Source of the DNA: Planctomycetota bacterium
GTDB lineage: Bacteria > Planctomycetota > Planctomycetia > Gemmatales > Gemmataceae
Reading direction: 5' to 3'
DNA length: 35,356 nt
Assembly: GCA_016872605.1 (NCBI GenBank)
Contig: VGZI01000049.1
Coordinates: 1 to 35,356 of the forward strand
Of the stretch, positions 16,803-28,144 are shown piece by piece. The translations under genes were made by a program, and so were the position numbers. Positions within the stretch are counted from its first letter, which is position 1; every line of letters starts with the position of its first letter. The notes beneath the pieces are model-generated. The model was not told where the DNA came from. It did not search any database and worked only from the letters and a program-made list of their open reading frames with translations.

Positions 16803-17528
16803 TTATTTGCCCTTCAGTCGTTTCGCTAGCGCATCAATGCGTTCTTTGCATGCCTTCCGCGCCTCGCCAAAACCCTTCGGATTGATGTTCGGCGATTTCA
16901 GGTAATCGAGCACGATCTGCTCGGCGGCGACCAGCTCGGCGCAAGCATGGGCGACTTCGGACGCGATGTCGTTGGGGATCGTCGTCACGCCGTTGCGGTC
17001 GCCGTGCAGGATCAGGCCGGGGACGATCTGAATGCCGCCGACGTGGACCGGGACGTGAATCTGCAGGATGTGGCAATAGCCGTGAGCGCAGATGGCGCCG
17101 TCGGCGAAGCACGGGAAGCTCATCGCCTCAACCTGGTCCAGATCGCGGGCCGCTCCGCTGGTGACCAGGCCGACGGCGCCGAATGCCTTGTAGGTCGTGC
17201 ACATCACCTCACCGAACGTTGCCGACATCACGGGAGCGTCGAGGTCCTGGAACACGACGACCGGCGGCCCCGGCAGTTCCGCGAACGACGCCACTTGCTG
17301 ATCGAGACCCGCGTACACGTTTCCCGACGTCGGCGGAAATGCCGAGCGAAACGTCGCCGTCGATGCATACCCCACCATCGGCGGCAGCTTCGGGTAGCAC
17401 GCCTGGATGCGTTTGTCCATGTAGAACGCCGTCCGCGAGCAGCGATCGAACAGTTCGACCACGTTGCACACCGTCGGGGTATCGTATTTCTTCAAGAGCG
17501 CCAGGTCGGCGGTAGAGATTGCTTGCAT
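16803..17528 (-). CDS. RraA-like / HMG-aldolase-like protein
   Basis: A 241-residue protein of the RraA fold. Members include the RNase E regulator RraA and class II 4-hydroxy-4-methyl-2-oxoglutarate/oxaloacetate aldolases. Visible marks are the N-terminal [11 protein letters not shown], the central [17 protein letters not shown] with the conserved Arg-Asp pair, and [11 protein letters not shown] in the last third. The usual Asp-Gly before the RD motif is Ser-Gly here. ATG 17528 is preferred because GGGGAG lies seven to eight bases upstream; the alternative ATG 17543 overlaps that ribosome binding site. Whether it is an aldolase or a regulator cannot be told from sequence. It is followed by proS. 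Confidence 0.82.
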   Translation of the reverse strand: MQAISTADLALLKKYDTPTVCNVVELFDRCSRTAFYMDKRIQACYPKLPPMVGYASTATFRSAFPPTSGNVYAGLDQQVASFAELPGPPVVVFQDLDAPVMSATFGEVMCTTYKAFGAVGLVTSGAARDLDQVEAMSFPCFADGAICAHGYCHILQIHVPVHVGGIQIVPGLILHGDRNGVTTIPNDIASEVAHACAELVAAEQIVLDYLKSPNINPKGFGEARKACKERIDALAKRLKGK

Positions 17529-17542
17529 TCGTCGGCTCCCCA

Positions 17543-17575
17543 TCCCAGGGCTTCGCTGCGCTAATCCCCGGGCTT
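17543..17575. repeat. Short dispersed hairpin, CCCAGGG...GCAGCG family
   Basis: Read on the minus strand the element is AAGCCCGGGGATTAGCGCAG followed by CGAAGCCCTGGGA. It closely matches 26876-26909. It lies in the 5' leader of the RraA-like gene, directly upstream of its ribosome binding site. Confidence 0.75.
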
Positions 17576-17651
17576 CCGTTTCTCACCACTCACCACCCAC
17601 CAATATTATGTAAAATGACCGGTATCTCCACCCTGCTGCGAAGGACTGCCC

Positions 17652-17942
17652 TTGTATCTGTATTTAGCGCTGTTCTGGTTGATACTCGGCGTCCTGATGC
17701 AGTTCTTCTGGGACGATCTGCAACGCCACGCGTTTGTGCGCATCGATCGTTCACTGGCCGGGTTTGTGTTGTTCGTTCTATTCAGCTACAATTTCATCCG
17801 CTGGCGGTTGTCGCGAATAATGGAACAACATGAAAAGACCGACGACGAACCGCCTGACCAGCATCGTGGCGGCGGGCAAGATTACAATCCTGAGTTAGAT
17901 TTTTCAGATTCCAAGCCGAAAGAGGCCGATGAAAAGACATAG
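17652..17942 (+). CDS. Small two-helix membrane protein
   Basis: A 96-residue protein of unknown function. Two hydrophobic helices (about 2-18 and 35-46) are joined by a short polar stretch (WDDLQRHAFVRIDRS). A polar, acidic C-terminal tail rich in Asp, Glu, Gln and Lys follows. The start is TTG 17652 with AAGGA about six bases upstream; no ATG in frame precedes the first helix. The stop codon overlaps the start of a small hairpin repeat, and the LOG-family gene follows 44 bases later on the same strand. I do not recognise a family. Confidence 0.6.
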   Translation: MYLYLALFWLILGVLMQFFWDDLQRHAFVRIDRSLAGFVLFVLFSYNFIRWRLSRIMEQHEKTDDEPPDQHRGGGQDYNPELDFSDSKPKEADEKT

Positions 17943-17960
17943 GGCACGTTGGAAACGTGC
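17943..17960. repeat. Short hairpin, GGCACGTT family
   Basis: GGCACGTT-GGA-AACGTGC forms a small hairpin immediately after a stop codon. It matches half of the larger repeat at 8799-8868. Confidence 0.6.
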
Positions 17961-17986
17961 GCCACGGGCATCGCAGAGGATCGTGC

Positions 17987-19021
17987 ATGAACGCCAGCCA
18001 AGAACAGAAGTCCTTCCATCACGTCCATGACCATACTCCCCAGCAGCCAGATGACGACGCCAAGGGCTACGGCATTGAGCATTATGTCCAACAGATTCAC
18101 GAGACCGCCAATAAGCTGATGACCGATCGCGCCAATCGCGGCGACGTCAAGATGCTCAGCGTGGCACTCAAGGAACTGCGCTATTGCCTGAAGGTCTTCG
18201 CCAACTATCGCCATCGCCGCCAGGTGACCGTGTTCGGCTCGGCGCGACTACCGCCCAGCGATCCGTCGTTTCAGCAAGCGGTCGAATTCAGCAAGCGCAT
18301 TGCCGACGCCGGCTTCATGGTCATAACCGGCGGGGGCAATGGCATCATGGAAGCAGGGCACATCGGCGCCGGGCGCGAGAACAGCATCGGCCTCAACATT
18401 CTCTTGCCATTCGAGCAACATCCCAACGCCGTCATACGCAACGATCCGAAGCTGATGCACCTGCGCTATTTCTTCACCCGCAAGCTCTTGTTCGTCAAAG
18501 AGTGTGAAGCCGTCGCCCTCTTTCCCGGCGGCTTCGGCACGCTCGACGAGGGCTTCGAGGTGCTCACCCTGGTGCAGACCGGCAAGAGCCACATGTTCCC
18601 GATCGTCATGATCGACGCGCCCGGCAGCGACTATTGGCATCACTTCCTTCGTTTCACCAAAGAGGTGCTGCTGAAACGGCAGCTCATTTCCGACGAAGAC
18701 CTGCATCTCTTCAAGGTGACGCATTCGGTCGACGAAGCCGTCAAGGAGATCGTCGATTTCTATCGCGTCTACCACAGCATGCGCTACGTCCGCGGCGATC
18801 TCGTCGTTCGGCTCAACCGCACGATCAGCGACGCGACCCTGGAGAAGATTCGGGCCGAGTTCACCGACATGATCAAGGGGGGCACGTTCGAACTGACGGC
18901 GGCGCTGCCGGAAGAGAGCGAGGATCCTACTATTGCCCAGCTGCCGCGGCTCAAGTTCCGCTTCGATCGGCACAAGCTCGGTCGGCTGCGGCAGATGATC
19001 GACGTCGTGAATCAGGACTGA
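17987..19021 (+). CDS. LOG-family nucleotide 5'-monophosphate phosphoribohydrolase (TIGR00730-like)
   Basis: A 344-residue Rossmann-fold protein of the LOG/'lysine decarboxylase-like' family. Characterised members hydrolyse nucleoside or cytokinin 5'-monophosphates to base and ribose 5-phosphate. The two signature motifs are present: GGGNGIMEAG (residues 115-124) and PGGFGTLDE (180-188), which carry the catalytic and phosphate-binding residues. VTVFGSAR opens the Rossmann core. An N-terminal helical region of about 75 residues and a C-terminal extension of about 80 residues make it longer than the 190-residue minimal LOG. ATG 17987 has AGAGGA upstream; the earlier frame start at 17957 translates a hairpin repeat. 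Confidence 0.88.
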   Translation: MNASQEQKSFHHVHDHTPQQPDDDAKGYGIEHYVQQIHETANKLMTDRANRGDVKMLSVALKELRYCLKVFANYRHRRQVTVFGSARLPPSDPSFQQAVEFSKRIADAGFMVITGGGNGIMEAGHIGAGRENSIGLNILLPFEQHPNAVIRNDPKLMHLRYFFTRKLLFVKECEAVALFPGGFGTLDEGFEVLTLVQTGKSHMFPIVMIDAPGSDYWHHFLRFTKEVLLKRQLISDEDLHLFKVTHSVDEAVKEIVDFYRVYHSMRYVRGDLVVRLNRTISDATLEKIRAEFTDMIKGGTFELTAALPEESEDPTIAQLPRLKFRFDRHKLGRLRQMIDVVNQD

Positions 19022-19102
19022 GCCGTTGCCGGGTAGACGAGGACCCGCGCCGCCGCTAAGATACCGCGACCGAGCGCCTTGACATTCCGCGGAGCCTATC
19101 CA

Positions 19103-19456
19103 ATGAGCAGTTACGATGATGATGACAGCATGTCGATCAGCCGAAAACCACGCGAGGCGTCGGGAGTCACGTTTGTCGACTTCATTTTGTTCAAGTCGAT
19201 GGTGGCGCCGTGGGTCTTGATCATCTTGTTTTACATAGTTTTGCTGCTCGTCATCATCGCGGGAGTGGTTTTCATCATCATCGGCATCATCGGCATCATC
19301 GAATTATGGAACGACGACCCTGTGGGATTGATCCCCATGCTTTTGGGAGTCCTCACCCTTGTGCTCGGTCCGATCTCGCTGCGCATCTACGTCGAGTTTG
19401 TCATCATCGTGTTTCGCATTCACGATGTGCTGACGGAAATCCGCGACAAGTTGTGA
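19103..19456 (+). CDS. DUF4282 membrane protein
   Basis: A 117-residue membrane protein with two strongly hydrophobic helices (about 35-68 and 75-95). A short cytoplasmic N-terminus rich in Asp precedes FVDFILFKSMVAPWVL. A C-terminal segment (LRIYVEFVIIVFRIHDVLTEIRDKL) matches the RxxxEllivlFrI pattern of DUF4282. The function of the family is unknown. ATG 19103 is chosen because GGAG lies about nine bases upstream; the frame can be extended to TTG 19079 without support. The 3' end abuts a terminator that points towards it from the opposite strand. Confidence 0.75.
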   Translation: MSSYDDDDSMSISRKPREASGVTFVDFILFKSMVAPWVLIILFYIVLLLVIIAGVVFIIIGIIGIIELWNDDPVGLIPMLLGVLTLVLGPISLRIYVEFVIIVFRIHDVLTEIRDKL

Positions 19457-19462
19457 GCGCGC

Positions 19463-19501
19463 AAAAAAAAATAGCCAGGCCCTCCACGAGAGAGCCTGGC
19501 T
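19463..19501 (-). terminator. Intrinsic terminator of the c-di-GMP riboswitch RNA
   Basis: Read on the minus strand, AGCCAGGC (19494-19501) pairs with GCCTGGCT (19473-19480) and is followed one base later by nine T bases (19463-19471). This is the clearest intrinsic terminator in the window. Its 3' arm could instead pair with the identical GCCAGGC inside the aptamer (19543-19549), which offers a switching route. Confidence 0.8.
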
Positions 19502-19528
19502 TAAACCAAGCATACTTACGGGTCCCGT

Positions 19529-19633
19529 CCATCCCTTCGGTAGCCTGGCAGCCTTATCCGTCCCCCAAAGGACGGTTAACGCCCATGGCTTTGCGTCCCC
19601 GCCTCACGACGGGTTTGCCCTTATCGAGAATGG
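19529..19633 (-). ncRNA. Cyclic-di-GMP-I (GEMM-I) riboswitch aptamer
   Basis: On the minus strand the conserved GEMM-I blocks appear in order: GGGCAAACC (19612-19620), a P2 hairpin capped by the GNRA tetraloop GTGA (19604-19607), GGGACGCAAAGCC (19587-19599), a P3 hairpin closed near 19560-19575, and GCCAGGCTACCGA (19537-19549). P1 can form between CCATTCT (19627-19633) and GGGATGG (19529-19535). The blocks line up with the known Vibrio cholerae Vc2 aptamer. A strong terminator follows about 30 bases downstream. Unusually, no minus-strand gene follows: the next two genes are on the plus strand. It could be a stand-alone riboswitch RNA, a 3' element of the secA transcript or a controller of antisense read-through. 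Confidence 0.88.
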
Positions 19634-19688
19634 CCACGAAAGTAGCACGCGTTGCGGCGTGCGCGGGTGGCCGACCAACGCACAACCA

Positions 19689-19717
19689 AATCTAGACTGC
19701 AAAATCGCTACAGGCAA
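19689..19717 (-). promoter_or_regulatory. Possible promoter for the riboswitch RNA
   Basis: On the minus strand TTGCCT (19712-19717) and TAGATT (19689-19694) are 17 bases apart, each 4 of 6 to consensus, in an AT-rich patch about 55 bases upstream of the aptamer. If real, the riboswitch has its own promoter after secA. Confidence 0.25.
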
Positions 19718-19747
19718 ATTAATCGTCAAAATCGATAGGATTTTTTC

Positions 19748-19799
19748 CGCTTGCGGCTTCGCGCTCGCAGTTCGCCGTGCGAGCGCGAAGCCGCAAGCG
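19748..19799. repeat. Perfect inverted repeat with 22-bp arms after secA
   Basis: Arms 19748-19769 and 19778-19799 are perfectly complementary around an 8-base loop and lie directly after the secA stop. On the minus strand the hairpin is followed by GGAAAAAATCC rather than T bases, so it is not a classical terminator. Confidence 0.9.
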
Positions 19800-19800
19800 A

Positions 19801-23967
<4,167 letters not shown>

Positions 23968-24059
23968 TGTTCCTACCAAATCGAGGTCTCCAGAGCCCGA
24001 AGCGCAAGCGATGCGTATCGGGCAGGATCCCGTGTAAACCGTTTCTGGTCCGAAAGTTC

Positions 24060-24088
24060 AGTCTAAGTTTCCTGGTTCGCCGGGTCAA
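24060..24088 (-). promoter_or_regulatory. Candidate sigma-70 promoter for secA
   Basis: On the minus strand TTGACC (24083-24088, 5 of 6) and TAGACT (24060-24065, 4 of 6) are exactly 17 bases apart. Transcription would start near 24053, giving a leader of about 85 bases before the secA ATG. Confidence 0.5.
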
Positions 24089-24234
24089 TACAGATTGCCC
24101 CGGTTCCAACGCGTCTTCCACTATTATATGGATGAGAAAATCGCAGTTCCTCGCTCCGTGGACAAACCGCGGCCAATCGGCAAGAATGAGTATGCTGCTT
24201 CGGTGTAGGGTGGGGCCAACCGTGCTGCGTGAGC

Positions 24235-24271
24235 GGCCGGTAGACGAGGATTGCCGCACAATCTACCGGCC
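24235..24271. repeat. Short inverted repeat, 10-bp arms
   Basis: GGCCGGTAGA (24235-24244) is perfectly complementary to TCTACCGGCC (24262-24271). It lies in the divergent region upstream of the zinc-ribbon protein gene. Confidence 0.7.
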
Positions 24272-24356
24272 CCTGACGGGGCTCGGCTCGCCGACAATGG
24301 CCTACGACCGGCAATTGGATTACTTCGGAATCACACGACACTGGTAGTTCAGACCG

Positions 24357-25541
24357 ATGACTCCAAGTACATGCACTGCGTGCAATGCGATCTTGCCAAC
24401 GATCTCGGCCCCGGCAGCCGCGGAGAAACTGCCCTGCCCTCGCTGCGGTGAGCTCGTTCCCGCGGCGCGCTGGCCGCTCGCCGTCGCGCAGGGCATCGCC
24501 CCGCCGCCAGCGAAGCCCGCGGAATCTGATCCGCCGCCCGGCATTCACCAGACGGCATGGATCGTTGTCACCATCATGGTCACCACTGCGTCGATCGGGC
24601 TGGGCTACATGCTCTGGACCGTGAAGGATCGCCGGGCGCGTGATCCCAAGGCCTTGCTCGATCCGGTCAAGTACGCCAAGCCGATCGATCTGACCGGCCT
24701 GACGTATTTGCCCAAAGATGCGGACGTCATCGTTGGCGTGCACCTGGCGGAATGGCTGGACGACAAAAAGGTCGGCAAACCGCTCTTGGACGAACCTCGC
24801 CCGTCGCCGCTCGATTGGCTTCTGAAGCAGCTGCCACGCGTCACCGGATTGCCGATGGAAGAGATCGACCACGTCGTCTTGTCGGCCAAGCTTGATGCGC
24901 TCCAGCTTTCGCTCGTGATCAAGACGCGGCGAGCATATTCGCTGGAAAAGATCGCCGAGTCGGCCCGGCGCTCCGAGACATCGATGCATCAGGGCAAGCC
25001 GGCGTACGCGGTCTCGCTGCCGCCTTATGCCGAAGCGATGGTATGGTGCGTCGAAGAAAAGACGATCGTGTGCATCATCCGCCTGCTGGACGCGCCGAAG
25101 CCGGAACATCTGAACGCCTTGTCGCCGACGCCGCGCAAACTTGAGGATATCGTACCAGCGCCGCTGCTGTCGGCATTAAGAACCCGACTGCCGCGCAAGC
25201 ATTTCGCATGGGCAGTCGGCCGCCTCGATGCCGTGAAGGAAGCGCCGGCGTTCGTGCCGATGGGCAAAGGCGACGCCGCGATGTTGCGCGGGATCAAAGT
25301 CTTCGCTGTCGGCCTCGAGCCGGTGGAAGAGTTGACGTTTTCCGGCGATTTTCTGATGGCCGACGCGAAGGCCATTGAACGCTTCAAAACGTATCTGGAG
25401 ACCATCATCGTTCCAGGCGCGAAGTCGCAGAAGGTCGTTGTCCCGCCGCCCGATCAAGAGCCATGGCTGACCTGGCAACTGCGCGGCGACGTGGCGACGA
25501 TGCGGCAATGGCTCAACCGCGGACAAGAAATCAAGAAATAG
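24357..25541 (+). CDS. Zinc-ribbon membrane protein of unknown function
   Basis: A 394-residue protein with an N-terminal zinc-ribbon-like module (C6, C9, C27, C30: CTAC and CPRC), a Pro/Ala-rich linker and one membrane helix (about 67-88). A large extracytoplasmic domain of about 300 residues follows. That domain begins YLPKDADVIVGVHLAEWLDD and continues with alternating beta and helical sequence; I do not recognise an enzyme motif. Its style (a 'surviving value' domain measuring DADVIVGVHL, LSAKLDALQLSLVIKTRR) resembles planctomycete envelope proteins of unknown role. ATG 24357 is the first in frame. It is divergent from secA and followed by an inverted repeat. Confidence 0.75.
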   Translation: MTPSTCTACNAILPTISAPAAAEKLPCPRCGELVPAARWPLAVAQGIAPPPAKPAESDPPPGIHQTAWIVVTIMVTTASIGLGYMLWTVKDRRARDPKALLDPVKYAKPIDLTGLTYLPKDADVIVGVHLAEWLDDKKVGKPLLDEPRPSPLDWLLKQLPRVTGLPMEEIDHVVLSAKLDALQLSLVIKTRRAYSLEKIAESARRSETSMHQGKPAYAVSLPPYAEAMVWCVEEKTIVCIIRLLDAPKPEHLNALSPTPRKLEDIVPAPLLSALRTRLPRKHFAWAVGRLDAVKEAPAFVPMGKGDAAMLRGIKVFAVGLEPVEELTFSGDFLMADAKAIERFKTYLETIIVPGAKSQKVVVPPPDQEPWLTWQLRGDVATMRQWLNRGQEIKK

Positions 25542-25543
25542 GC

Positions 25544-25609
25544 CCGGCAAGCCGAGCCTCGTTAGCACTATCAACCTCAAGCACCCTCTAACGGGGCTCG
25601 GCTCGCCGG
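25544..25609. repeat. Inverted repeat, GGCTCGGCTCGCCGG family
   Basis: Arms 25544-25565 and 25588-25609 match at 20 of 22 positions. It lies between the convergent zinc-ribbon and TIM-barrel genes. A single-arm copy (GGGGCTCGGCTCGCCG) occurs at 24277-24292. Confidence 0.85.
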
Positions 25610-25660
25610 TTTGACACGCTCTCGCATGGGCTATTTCGGGCGCAATACAAAGACAATTCG

Positions 25661-26830
25661 TTACGCCTTGAGCATCTCGTCGTGCCGCATGCCGCTGGGC
25701 GGCAGGTCCGCCTTGCGGCAGTTGGCGAGGGCGGCCTTGGCGCCGGCGTGCTGCTCGGCGTCGTTGTCTTCCCATTCGATCGAGACGGCTCCGTCGAAGC
25801 CGACGCGGTTCAGTTCGATGAAGATTTCCTCACAGCTATTGGCGTCGCGAGCCGTTCCCGCTGTGACGAAGTTCCAGCCGTTGAGCGGATGGCCCATCGG
25901 GCGATGGCCGCCAAGGAGACCGGCTCGGGTGTGTTCTCGGCTGACCTGGACGCCCTTGATGTGAGCGCAATGGATGAACTTGCCGAACTCGCGGATGAAC
26001 TGCACAACGCTGACGCCTTGCCATTCCATGTGGCTGCCGTCGAGGTTGAAGCCGACGACCCCTTCGTAGCCAGCCTTGCACATGAAGTTGATGTAATCGG
26101 ACGCTGATTCGATGTCGCCCATCGCACGTTCGCTTGGATGGCATTCGAGATCGAAGGTGACGCCGTACTTCTTGCACAGGTTCAAGAACGGGCCGAAGCG
26201 TTCCACGAGCAATTCGAGACTGACCTGGCGGACGTCGGGGATCGCGAAGCCGCCGATCGACGTCGGCAAGGGTGGAAAGAGGAAGAAGTGGCTCCAGCAA
26301 TGAGCCGGCGAGCCTACGAAACCGGACATGGCGATCCTGCGATTTTGCAGCTTGCCGAGGTAATGGCCCAGCCGAGCGCAGCGCATCAGTGATTGCTCGG
26401 CTTGTTTGTGGATCGCCCTGCCGACTTCGTCCGGAACGTAATACGGATCGGTGCGCGGCGGGTTGTTGCCCTTCGATCGCCAGGCCTTGTACATCTCGAC
26501 CGCTTCGCCGCCACTGAAGTTCAACGTCTTCGCGCTCGGCTCATCACCCAGGCATTGTCCTTGAAGGTGCGTGGCGATCGTGAAGATTTCGAGCTTATGC
26601 TTCTGAGCAAGTGCATACCGCTCCTTGGCATAGGCTTCGGCGCCGGCGTCGGTGTCGCACTTGCTCAGGTCGAGTTCCCAGCTTGCTTCTTCCCAGCCGT
26701 CGAAGCCGGCGTCGCCGACGAACTTGACCCAGTCGTTCATATCGACGTTGCCGAACTGCCCTCGCACCAGGCCGATCTGGTGGTAGGAGCCCTTGCCGTA
26801 ACGATGCTTGTCGGTCTGCTTGAAGCCCAT
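25661..26830 (-). CDS. Sugar phosphate isomerase/epimerase-like TIM-barrel protein
   Basis: A 389-residue protein of the AP-endonuclease 2/xylose-isomerase-like TIM-barrel family. Candidate metal ligands at strand ends are the Glu and His in FDLECHPSERA, the Asp and His in GFNLDGSHMEWQG, the His pair in FIHCAHIKGV and the Glu in GAVSIEWEDND. Such proteins isomerise or epimerise sugars or inositols using a divalent metal. The substrate is unknown, although the family is abundant in planctomycetes. ATG 26830 is chosen because GAAAGG lies about nine bases upstream. The open frame to 27019 includes a dispersed hairpin (26876-26909) and is not protein-like. Confidence 0.85.
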   Translation of the reverse strand: MGFKQTDKHRYGKGSYHQIGLVRGQFGNVDMNDWVKFVGDAGFDGWEEASWELDLSKCDTDAGAEAYAKERYALAQKHKLEIFTIATHLQGQCLGDEPSAKTLNFSGGEAVEMYKAWRSKGNNPPRTDPYYVPDEVGRAIHKQAEQSLMRCARLGHYLGKLQNRRIAMSGFVGSPAHCWSHFFLFPPLPTSIGGFAIPDVRQVSLELLVERFGPFLNLCKKYGVTFDLECHPSERAMGDIESASDYINFMCKAGYEGVVGFNLDGSHMEWQGVSVVQFIREFGKFIHCAHIKGVQVSREHTRAGLLGGHRPMGHPLNGWNFVTAGTARDANSCEEIFIELNRVGFDGAVSIEWEDNDAEQHAGAKAALANCRKADLPPSGMRHDEMLKA

Positions 26831-26875
26831 GAGGGAGAGCCTTTCTGTGTCTGAGAGAAGGAGTGGTATCGGGGA

Positions 26876-26909
26876 AGCCCAGGGGTGAGCGCAGCGAATC
26901 CCTGGGAGC
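26876..26909. repeat. Short dispersed hairpin, CCCAGGG...GCAGCG family
   Basis: AGCCCAGGGGTGAGCGCAGC then GAATCCCTGGGAGC forms a hairpin by CCCAGGG/CCCTGGG pairing. It is nearly the same as 17543-17575 read on the other strand. Both copies lie in 5' leaders of minus-strand genes. Confidence 0.75.
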
Positions 26910-27074
26910 GTCATGGAAAAATTACAGGGCGTGAATGCCGACTTCAAGCGCCGACTTAGTTTTTCAGCGGATTTGATTCGTCCGGCGTTGCTCCAGCGTC
27001 TATGAACGGTATGGACCACATCGTGCTGTTTCGAGTACGATAGTTTGGAAAGGTCCTACACAGGAGGCTGATGT

Positions 27075-27539
27075 ATGAGTACGCGACACATCCTATTAGC
27101 AATCGCAGTCGTGGTATTCGCCGGTGCTCACGGTCAGGGCGACACCGGCGGCGAGAAATCCGACTCGAAGGTCAAAGCGACGATTTCCGCGACCAAGTTG
27201 ACGGCGAGCGGCAAGCAGACCGTGACGGTCACGCTCGAAATCGAGAAGGGCTGGTACATCTACGCCAATCCCGTCAACGACGAGGACTACGAAATCAACC
27301 GTACGCGCCTCTCCTTCAAGGCCAAGGACAAGGTGACGGCGCTTGTCAACTATCCGACGGGCAAGATGAAATCGGGGGCGAAGTACTTCATCTACGAAGG
27401 CAAGGTCGTCATCGAATCCGAGTTGAAGCGAACGCCCGGCGACACAGGGCCCGTCGAGGTCAGCATCGCCGTCAACTCCTGCGGCGGCCCGAAAATGGAA
27501 TGCTTGTTGCCCGGCGTAATCAAGATCACCGTTCCCTGA
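27075..27539 (+). CDS. Secreted DsbD N-terminal-like domain protein (copy 1)
   Basis: A 154-residue secreted protein. A signal peptide (about 1-20, ending AGAHGQ) is followed by one immunoglobulin-like domain resembling the N-terminal domain of the thiol:disulfide reductase DsbD: VTVTLEIEKGWYIYANPVND, then a late Cys pair. The pair here is C-x6-C (SCGGPKMEC) instead of the usual C-x4-C. The transmembrane and thioredoxin parts of DsbD are absent. AGGAGG at 27062-27067 supports ATG 27075. A paralogue follows on the same strand, 84 bases downstream, after a perfect inverted repeat. A role in periplasmic redox or electron transfer is inferred. Confidence 0.75.
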   Translation: MSTRHILLAIAVVVFAGAHGQGDTGGEKSDSKVKATISATKLTASGKQTVTVTLEIEKGWYIYANPVNDEDYEINRTRLSFKAKDKVTALVNYPTGKMKSGAKYFIYEGKVVIESELKRTPGDTGPVEVSIAVNSCGGPKMECLLPGVIKITVP

Positions 27540-27541
27540 CC

Positions 27542-27601
27542 GTCAGAGCCTGACGCGTAAGCGAAGGGGAACCAAACTTCGCTTACGCGTCAGGCTCTGA
27601 C
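27542..27601. repeat. Perfect inverted repeat with 25-bp arms
   Basis: Arms 27542-27566 and 27577-27601 are perfectly complementary around a 10-base loop. The repeat fills nearly all of the space between the two DsbD-N-like genes, beginning three bases after the first stop codon. Confidence 0.92.
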
Positions 27602-27622
27602 AATCTTGTGAAGGAGCAACTC

Positions 27623-28087
27623 ATGCGAACGCTGTTTTCAATCATCGCGATGCTTGGTTTTGTTATCATCGCGTCGGCCAACGAAACGGGCATCGAGAAG
27701 TCCGATTCCAAGGTGAAAGCCAAAGCAACTGCCGGCAAGATCGACGCCGACGGCAATCAAACCGTCACCATCACGCTCGACATTGCCAAGGGCTGGCATC
27801 TCTACGCCAATCCCGTTCGGCACAATAACGACTTTCTCAACGGCAACAAGACGGTCGTCAAAATCGCGGCCAAGGACAAAGTGTCGATCAAACCGAAATA
27901 CCCCGAAGGCATGACCGTGAAAGACAAGGACGAAGAATACGACGTTTACAAAGGCGTCGTGAAAATCGACGTCCAAGTCATACGGACCAAGGGCGACACA
28001 AGTCCGCTTGAGATCAGCATCAACGTGTCGGCATGCGACGACAAGGCATGTCTGGCGCCAGGGGTCGTCAAGCTGACGGCGCGATGA
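27623..28087 (+). CDS. Secreted DsbD N-terminal-like domain protein (copy 2)
   Basis: A 154-residue paralogue of the preceding gene with the same layout: signal peptide (about 1-19, ending ASA), a conserved IEKSDSKVKAKA segment, VTITLDIAKGWHLYANPV, and the canonical DsbD-N Cys pair C-x4-C in SACDDKACLAPG. The repeated SDSKVKA segment after the signal peptide in both proteins shows tandem duplication. ATG 27623 has AAGGAG seven bases upstream; GTG 27608 is unlikely. It may accept or donate electrons in the periplasm, but the partner DsbD membrane protein is not in the window. Confidence 0.78.
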   Translation: MRTLFSIIAMLGFVIIASANETGIEKSDSKVKAKATAGKIDADGNQTVTITLDIAKGWHLYANPVRHNNDFLNGNKTVVKIAAKDKVSIKPKYPEGMTVKDKDEEYDVYKGVVKIDVQVIRTKGDTSPLEISINVSACDDKACLAPGVVKLTAR

Positions 28088-28100
28088 TGCGGGCAATTGT

Positions 28101-28142
28101 TTGAGCGGTCGCATGGCGCAGCGCGAGCGCTAAACGTGAACA
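28101..28142. repeat. Partial copy of the CGTTTAGCGC-family repeat
   Basis: The right arm (GCGAGCGCTAAACGTGAAC) is well preserved, and the CGCATGGCGC loop sequence matches the copy at 15138-15185. The left arm is degenerate (GAGCGGTCGC). It lies between convergent genes. Confidence 0.65.
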
Positions 28143-28144
28143 GT

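Larger units (their letters stand above)
23968..24356. other. Divergent intergenic region between secA and zinc-ribbon protein gene
   Basis: It holds the candidate secA promoter, a hairpin at 24235-24271 and a copy of the GGGGCTCGGCTCGCCG sequence at 24277-24292. No coding frame is convincing. Confidence 0.6.

Noticed and set aside
19463-19501. Terminator assigned to the DUF4282 gene on the plus strand
   Set aside because: The run of nine A bases precedes the stem on the plus strand, so the T-run follows the stem only on the minus strand.
19748-19799. Hairpin after secA as a classical intrinsic terminator
   Set aside because: On the secA strand it is followed by an A-rich, not T-rich, stretch; the T-run terminator is the separate hairpin at 19463-19501.
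24063-25109. Open frame of 348 residues on the minus strand
   Set aside because: It overlaps the zinc-ribbon membrane protein gene and the secA promoter region; its sequence is Arg/His-rich and not protein-like.
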